Shown: positions 13,524 to 17,639 of the stretch, piece after piece | How the letters are laid out: each line of letters opens with the position of its first letter | Numbering within the stretch: the first letter of the stretch is position 1 | Assembly (NCBI GenBank): GCA_039920665.1 | Contig: JBDSDH010000212.1 | Span: 1-17,639, forward strand | Direction of reading: 5' to 3' | Source: WLMZ01 sp039920665 | Lineage (GTDB): Bacteria > Actinomycetota > Acidimicrobiia > Acidimicrobiales > Ilumatobacteraceae | Length of the DNA: 17,639 bases | Position numbers and translations under genes: made by a program | The notes under the pieces: generated by a model | What the model was told of the DNA's origin: nothing | The model's database searches: none | Seen by the model: only the letters and a program-made list of their open reading frames with translations

Positions 13524-14314
13524 GACGGTGTTCCTTCTGGAGTCGCTGGCGGCGGAGCAGCGGGCGCGGCCGGATCTGATGCTGGCACAGCGGCTGCATC
13601 GGCCGATGGATCGGTCACGGGAGCGTCGGATGTTGCCGTCGACACCCGCGTGCGCTGATCGTCGGAGATACCCGTGAGCTTGGGAGCGACGCGGGTCTTG
13701 TAGCGAATGTTCAACTGCAACAACACTGCCGTGAACGCCTCGATGGCGGTCGCGTTGCTGAGTTGACCGGCGTCGAGCGGACGACAGCCCGGAATCTTGC
13801 GGACGATGTCAGCGATCACAAGAGTCGATTCCGGATTGTCGCTACAGATCAGGACATCGGAGTCGATCGGTTGACCGAGGTGGCCGAGTTCGGTCGCTGG
13901 CAGGTGATGAAAGGCGGCCACGACATGACACATCGGAACGGCAGCCTGAACGTGGGCAGCCACGCTGCCACGCGGCGGCACGAGCGGTTGAAACTCTCCC
14001 CCGACTCGCACGAGCGCGTTGGCCATGCTGACGACGACCTTGCCGACGAGCAACTCGGCGTTCTCCTGGGCAGTGGTGGCTGCCGAATCCCACGGCGTCG
14101 CGATGACCACGATGTCACATGCCGCCGCGCCGGCATTGTCGGAGCTCTCGACACGATCAGCAATGTCAGGCCACTTCGTGACGAGCTTGTCGCGGATCTC
14201 CATCGATCGGTACTTTGATCGTGACCCGATCACGCACATGTAGCCCACCGATGCGAGTCGGGCCGCAAGTGAGCTGCCCGCCGGACCGGTACCCCCCAAG
14301 ATTCCGATTCGCAT
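13520..14314 (-). CDS. F420-dependent NADP(H) oxidoreductase (Fno/NpdG family) with Ala/Pro-rich tail, 264 aa
   Basis: This cytoplasmic enzyme would exchange hydride between coenzyme F420 and NADP(H). It begins MRIGILGGTGPAGSSLAARL, the Rossmann GxGGTGxxG loop placed as in archaeal and actinobacterial Fno, followed by IGSRSKYR (29-36), whose Ser/Arg residues hold the NADPH 2'-phosphate. IATPWDS (71-77), VVAAFHHLPA (131-140) and SDVLICSDN (152-160) are family blocks near the F420 site. The core ends near residue 215. The last 48 residues are low-complexity Ala/Pro/Thr/Asp, an unusual tail for a normally compact enzyme. Its stop overlaps the mshC start by 4 bp, so the two are translationally coupled. 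The promoter must lie in the 95 bp shared with the divergent enoyl reductase gene; no ribosome-binding site is obvious. Confidence 0.87.
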   Translation of the reverse strand: MRIGILGGTGPAGSSLAARLASVGYMCVIGSRSKYRSMEIRDKLVTKWPDIADRVESSDNAGAAACDIVVIATPWDSAATTAQENAELLVGKVVVSMANALVRVGGEFQPLVPPRGSVAAHVQAAVPMCHVVAAFHHLPATELGHLGQPIDSDVLICSDNPESTLVIADIVRKIPGCRPLDAGQLSNATAIEAFTAVLLQLNIRYKTRVAPKLTGISDDQRTRVSTATSDAPVTDPSADAAAVPASDPAAPAAPPPATPEGTPS

Positions 14315-14396
14315 TGGTCAAGCCTGCCACAGGACGTGCAATTCTCCTCACGTCAGCGGACGTCGGATGTGGACCGGAGGCCGAGACCAATCGGAT

Positions 14397-14402
14397 TAGG
14401 GT
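14397..14402 (+). promoter_or_regulatory. Candidate leaderless -10 element of the enoyl-ACP reductase gene
   Basis: TAGGGT is exactly 7 nt before the ATG at 14410, placing the transcription start at or one base before the A of the start codon. No Shine-Dalgarno is present. The -35 region has no clear TTGAC-like sequence. Confidence 0.5.
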
Positions 14403-14409
14403 CGCTGCC

Positions 14410-15177
14410 ATGGGTTTGCTCACTGGAAAGAACATCGTCATCACCGGCGTCCTCACCGATGCTTCGCTCGCCTTCGGCGTCGCCAAGCTCGCTCAGCGAG
14501 AGGGAGCCGAGATCGTGCTCACCGGCGCGGGACGTGCTCTCAGCCTCACCGAACGCACCGCCCGCAAGTTGGAGACGCCGGTTCCGGTGTTCGAGATGGA
14601 CGTCACGGTGCCCGAACATCTCGAGAACGTCCGCAACGAACTCGCCTCGCGTTGGGGCCGGGTCGATGGAGTGCTGCACTCGATCGGCTTCGCTCCCGCC
14701 AGCTGCCTCGGCGATGATTTCATGGCGGCTCCGTGGGAAGACGTGTCGATGGCGATGAACATCTCCACCTATTCGTTCAAGGCGCTCGCCGACGCATTCG
14801 TGCCGCTGATGACCAGCGGCGGGTCGCTCGTCGGACTCGACTTCGACAACAGCGTGGCCTGGCCGGCCTACAACTGGATGGGTGTCGCCAAGTCGGCGCT
14901 CGAGTCGCTCAACCGATATCTCGCCAAAGAACTCGGCCCGAAGGGCGTCCGCACCAATCTCGTCGCGGCTGGTCCGATCAAGACAATGGCGGCCAAGAGC
15001 ATCCCCGGCTTCGCCAAGTTCGAAGACGTCTGGAGCGACCGGGCTCCACTCGGCTGGGACGTCTACGACTCATCCGCCGTCGCCAAGGCCGTCGTCGCGC
15101 TCCTCAGCGATTGGTTCCCGGCCACCACCGGCGAGATCATTCACGTCGACGGCGGCTTCCACGCGGTCGCCGTTTGA
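14410..15177 (+). CDS. fabI: InhA-type enoyl-[acyl-carrier-protein] reductase, 255 aa
   Basis: The enzyme would catalyse the NADH-dependent last reduction of each fatty acid elongation cycle (FAS-II). It is a short-chain dehydrogenase of the FabI/InhA branch. The N-terminus MGLLTGKNIVITGVLTDASL, GVLHSIGFAP (87-96) and PAYNWMGVAKSALES (152-166) match InhA closely. The catalytic pair is Y154-x6-K161, the InhA Phe149 equivalent is F145 in LDFDNS, and the InhA Ser94 equivalent is S91. It is about 14 residues shorter than M. tuberculosis InhA. The ATG at 14410 is chosen because it starts the conserved strand and follows a leaderless promoter motif; upstream in-frame codons would run into the divergent gene. 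The DUF255 gene starts 55 bp later. The symbol inhA would fit equally well by sequence type. Confidence 0.93.
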   Translation: MGLLTGKNIVITGVLTDASLAFGVAKLAQREGAEIVLTGAGRALSLTERTARKLETPVPVFEMDVTVPEHLENVRNELASRWGRVDGVLHSIGFAPASCLGDDFMAAPWEDVSMAMNISTYSFKALADAFVPLMTSGGSLVGLDFDNSVAWPAYNWMGVAKSALESLNRYLAKELGPKGVRTNLVAAGPIKTMAAKSIPGFAKFEDVWSDRAPLGWDVYDSSAVAKAVVALLSDWFPATTGEIIHVDGGFHAVAV

Positions 15178-15219
15178 CCCGTCCGGTCCGGTCCATCTCT
15201 GGTCGACGGGACCCGCCGC

Positions 15220-15225
15220 TACCGT
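15220..15225 (+). promoter_or_regulatory. Candidate leaderless -10 element of the DUF255 gene
   Basis: TACCGT is 7 nt before the ATG at 15233, the same spacing as for the enoyl reductase gene. The gene has no Shine-Dalgarno. It could therefore be transcribed independently even though it follows the enoyl reductase by only 55 bp. Confidence 0.45.
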
Positions 15226-15232
15226 TGCTCGC

Positions 15233-17221
15233 ATGACGAATCGGCTCGCCGCTGAGACCAGCCCATATCTGCGCCAACACGCCGACAACCCGGTCGATTG
15301 GTATCCGTGGGGACCCGAAGCGTTCGCCGCAGCGACAGATCGCAATGTCCCGATCCTGCTCTCGGTCGGATATAGCGCCTGCCACTGGTGCCACGTGATG
15401 GGCCACGAGTGCTTCGAAGATGCCGAGGTGTCGGAGACGATGAACCGGCTGTTCGTCAACATCAAGGTCGACCGCGAAGAGCGTCCCGACGTCGATTCGG
15501 TGTACATGGAAGCCGTCCAGGCAATGACCGGTCGCGGCGGCTGGCCGATGACGGTGTTCATCACCCCGGACGGCAAGCCGTTCTACGGCGGCACCTATTT
15601 CCCCAAGCCACAGTTCGTTCAACTGATGGCAGCGATCGACGACGTCTGGCGCAACAAGCCGGCCGACGTGCAGCAGAACACCGCCGCGCTGATGAAGTCA
15701 TTGAACGCTGCGGCGTCGCTCGCTCCGGATCCGGCGATCCCGGGGTTGCAGCAGGTCGATACAGCGCTCCAGCAACTCGCCCGCGCGTTCGACAGCGGGT
15801 GGGGCGGCTTCGGTAACGCTCCCAAGTTTCCGTCGTCGATGAACCTCGATCTGATCCTGCGGGCCTACGCCCGCCGCCCGTCCACCGACGCCCGGACCGT
15901 GATCACGACCTCACTCGACGCAATGGCGAGCGGCGGGATGTACGACCACATCGGCGGCGGATTCGCCCGCTACAGCGTCGATCGCGAATGGCTCGTCCCC
16001 CACTTCGAGAAGATGCTCTACGACCAGGCATTGCTCGTCCGTCTCTACCTCCACGCCTGGCAGGTCACCGGAGCACCACACTGGAAGCAAGTCGTCGAAG
16101 AGACGATCGACTACGTGCTGCGCGAGATGACCCATCCGTTGGGCGGTTTCTACTCGGCCGAGGACGCGGATTCACCTGACGAACAGGGCCACGGGCACGA
16201 AGGCCTGTTCTACACCTGGACTCCGAACGAGATGATCGAGGTGCTCGGTCCAGAACTCGGTGCCCGAGCAATCGAATGGTGGGAGGTGACGGCCGACGGC
16301 AATTTCGATGGTCGCAGCATCCTGTGCCGGTTGAACCATCGCGGCGAACTCATCCGACCGGCCCACATCGAGACAGCGCGCGCCCAGTTGTACGACGCGC
16401 GAGCGCAGCGCCGCCGCCCCGGTCTCGATGACAAGGTGATCACCGAGTGGAACGCGCTCTTTCTCTCGTCGCTGGCTGAGGCGGCAGCAGCGATGCAGCG
16501 CGACGACTGGATGCAGGCAGCATTGCGGGCCGGTCAGTTCTTGATCGGCGAGTTGCGGAGCACCGTCGGTCGCTGGTCGCGCAGTTGGCAGGCCGACGGC
16601 GCACCACCAGCCCGCCACAGCGCACTCGCCGCGGATCATGCGACGCTCGTCGACGCGTTCACACGACTCGGCGAGGCAAGCGGACAAGCGAGGTGGATCG
16701 CCGAGGCCGTCGCGGTCGCCGACACGCTGCTCGACCATTTCTGGGACCACGACAATGGCGGAGTGTTCACCACAGCTGACGACGGGGAGGCCCTGATCGT
16801 GCGTCAGAAGGAACTGGTCGACAACGCGACACCTTCGGCCAACTCCGTGCTCGCCGTGGCGCTGTACCGGCTGGCGGCGCTCACCGGCGAAATGCGGTTC
16901 GCCAACCACGCCGATCGCACGTTGCAGCTGCTCGGATCGGTCATGCTCAAGGCCCCGACCGCTGTCGGAAACGCAATGGCAGCGATCGACATCCGAGAAA
17001 CCGGGCTCAGCGAGATCTTGATCACCGGCGACCGCCCCGATCTGCTCGCCGAGGTCCGCGGCCGGTGGTTGCCCAACGCCGTCGTGGCGTGGGGCGAGCC
17101 GTTCGACTCCCCGTTGTGGGACGAACGGGCAGACGGATTCGCCTATGTATGTCGCCAGTTCGTCTGCCAGTTGCCCGTGTCGACGGCTGCCGATCTGGCA
17201 TCCTTGCTGACGACATCTTGA
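15233..17221 (+). CDS. DUF255 thioredoxin-fold / six-hairpin protein (YyaL/SPATA20 family), 662 aa
   Basis: The family joins an N-terminal thioredoxin-like domain (DUF255) to a large alpha/alpha barrel like those of glycan-processing enzymes. The hallmark start NRLAAETSPYLRQHADNPVD and the CHWCH site (C50, C53, H54) are intact, followed by FVNIKVDREERPDVD (about 73-87) and GGWPMTVFITPDGKPFYGGT. Barrel blocks include GGMYDHIGGGFARYSVD, HFEKMLYDQA, FYSAEDADS and LDDKVITEWNAL. The length is normal for the family. There is no signal peptide, so it is probably cytoplasmic. The biochemical role of the family is not settled; older names such as thymidylate kinase or cellulase are unreliable. The ATG 15233 fits the family start and the leaderless promoter motif. 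A lipoprotein gene follows after 16 bp. Confidence 0.93.
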   Translation: MTNRLAAETSPYLRQHADNPVDWYPWGPEAFAAATDRNVPILLSVGYSACHWCHVMGHECFEDAEVSETMNRLFVNIKVDREERPDVDSVYMEAVQAMTGRGGWPMTVFITPDGKPFYGGTYFPKPQFVQLMAAIDDVWRNKPADVQQNTAALMKSLNAAASLAPDPAIPGLQQVDTALQQLARAFDSGWGGFGNAPKFPSSMNLDLILRAYARRPSTDARTVITTSLDAMASGGMYDHIGGGFARYSVDREWLVPHFEKMLYDQALLVRLYLHAWQVTGAPHWKQVVEETIDYVLREMTHPLGGFYSAEDADSPDEQGHGHEGLFYTWTPNEMIEVLGPELGARAIEWWEVTADGNFDGRSILCRLNHRGELIRPAHIETARAQLYDARAQRRRPGLDDKVITEWNALFLSSLAEAAAAMQRDDWMQAALRAGQFLIGELRSTVGRWSRSWQADGAPPARHSALAADHATLVDAFTRLGEASGQARWIAEAVAVADTLLDHFWDHDNGGVFTTADDGEALIVRQKELVDNATPSANSVLAVALYRLAALTGEMRFANHADRTLQLLGSVMLKAPTAVGNAMAAIDIRETGLSEILITGDRPDLLAEVRGRWLPNAVVAWGEPFDSPLWDERADGFAYVCRQFVCQLPVSTAADLASLLTTS

Positions 17222-17237
17222 CGTCGAAAGGTCTCCC

Positions 17238-17639
17238 ATGTTCAACACACAGAGCACACCCGCCCGGGTCAAAGCTCTCGCAATCGGCATCGTCGCCGTC
17301 CTCGGCCTGGCCGCATGCGGCAGCGACGACAACAACTTCAGCGTTCCCACCACCAAGCCCGCTGCCTCGAGCGACGACACCGCCGGCGCCTCGATTGCCA
17401 CGCTTCCCGACAGCTCGTTCCCCGATGTCACGCTGCCCGCTGGTGTGAGCATTCCGGGCGGCATCGGCGGACTCAGCGGACAGTGCACGGCCTACTACCA
17501 ACTGTTTGCGGGCGCATTCGCCGGTGGCACGAGCGGGATGGCCGACCTTGACAGCGCCGTCAAGAATCTGCAGGACCAGGTACCCGACGATCTCAAGGAC
17601 GATGTCGCCGTCGTGGCCACAGCGATCAACAAGCTGGTC
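17238..17639 (+). CDS. Putative secreted lipoprotein, N-terminal 134 residues
   Basis: The frame is open from ATG 17238 to the window end. The N-terminus carries a lipoprotein signal: basic residues R10 and K12, a hydrophobic stretch VKALAIGIVAVLGLAAC, and a lipobox LAAC with the lipidated cysteine at 27, followed by GSDD. A low-complexity Thr/Pro/Ser/Ala spacer follows (about 33-75), typical of actinobacterial surface lipoproteins. A Gly-rich segment (VSIPGGIGGLSG) and a probably helical domain starting QCTAYYQLFAGAF with a helix NLQDQVPDDLKDDVAVVA come next. A good Shine-Dalgarno GAAAGG is at 17225-17230, in contrast to the leaderless genes just upstream. The helical part might be a small-ligand or protein-binding domain, but I do not recognise it and the C-terminus is missing. 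Confidence 0.82.
   Translation, partial: MFNTQSTPARVKALAIGIVAVLGLAACGSDDNNFSVPTTKPAASSDDTAGASIATLPDSSFPDVTLPAGVSIPGGIGGLSGQCTAYYQLFAGAFAGGTSGMADLDSAVKNLQDQVPDDLKDDVAVVATAINKLV

Noticed and set aside
16172..17488. 438-codon minus-strand frame over the DUF255 gene
   Set aside because: It is antisense to conserved coding sequence, with no motif, and would also overlap the lipoprotein start.

Overview
The window is GC-rich, densely coded chromosomal DNA from an actinomycete-type bacterium. Three marker genes support this. There is a mycothiol ligase (mshC), a coenzyme F420:NADPH oxidoreductase, and a phosphatidylinositol-phosphate-synthase-like CDP-alcohol transferase inside the remains of the mycobacterial thrS / HIT (Ap4A phosphorylase) / pgsA1 / patA gene order. 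With the InhA-type enoyl reductase, DUF2510 protein and probable leaderless promoters, I would guess a member of Acidimicrobiia (Ilumatobacter-like), but the class-level call is inference. No tRNA, rRNA, CRISPR array, insertion sequence or prophage gene was seen, and no gap between genes exceeds about 140 bp.

Layout. (1) 1-1751, minus: an AMP-forming acyl-CoA synthetase, then the first codons of a universal stress protein that runs off the left edge. (2) 1834-2733, plus: a crotonase-family protein divergent from the synthetase and lacking both classical hydratase glutamates. (3) 2736-4382, minus: pgsA (probable PIP synthase) and a PatA-like acyltransferase; the PimA gene expected next is absent. 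(4) 4444-6147, plus: a small unknown protein and a DUF2510 / zinc-cluster / acidic-tail protein with an odd start region. (5) 6206-9341, minus: thrS, HIT protein and a two-helix membrane protein in one tight operon. (6) 9447-11462, plus: a bitopic membrane protein whose cytoplasmic end resembles a lone sigma region 2. (7) 11480-14314, minus: F420:NADPH oxidoreductase, mshC and a PlsC-like acyltransferase. (8) 14410-17639, plus: InhA-type enoyl-ACP reductase, a DUF255 thioredoxin-fold protein and the start of a lipoprotein.

How they fit together. Much of the window is lipid and redox-cofactor housekeeping: fatty acid elongation (enoyl-ACP reductase), phosphatidate synthesis (PlsC), inositol phospholipid synthesis and acylation (pgsA, patA) and fatty or aromatic acid activation and breakdown (acyl-CoA synthetase, crotonase). 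Mycothiol and PI both derive from inositol phosphate, and F420 and mycothiol are the characteristic actinobacterial redox cofactors.

The least explained parts are the sigma-2-like membrane protein (9447-11462), the DUF2510 zinc-cluster protein with a possible leaderless upstream ORF (4836-6147), and the splitting of the thrS-to-patA neighbourhood by those and other unknown genes. I did not find a convincing wholly new multi-gene system; these are the best leads.
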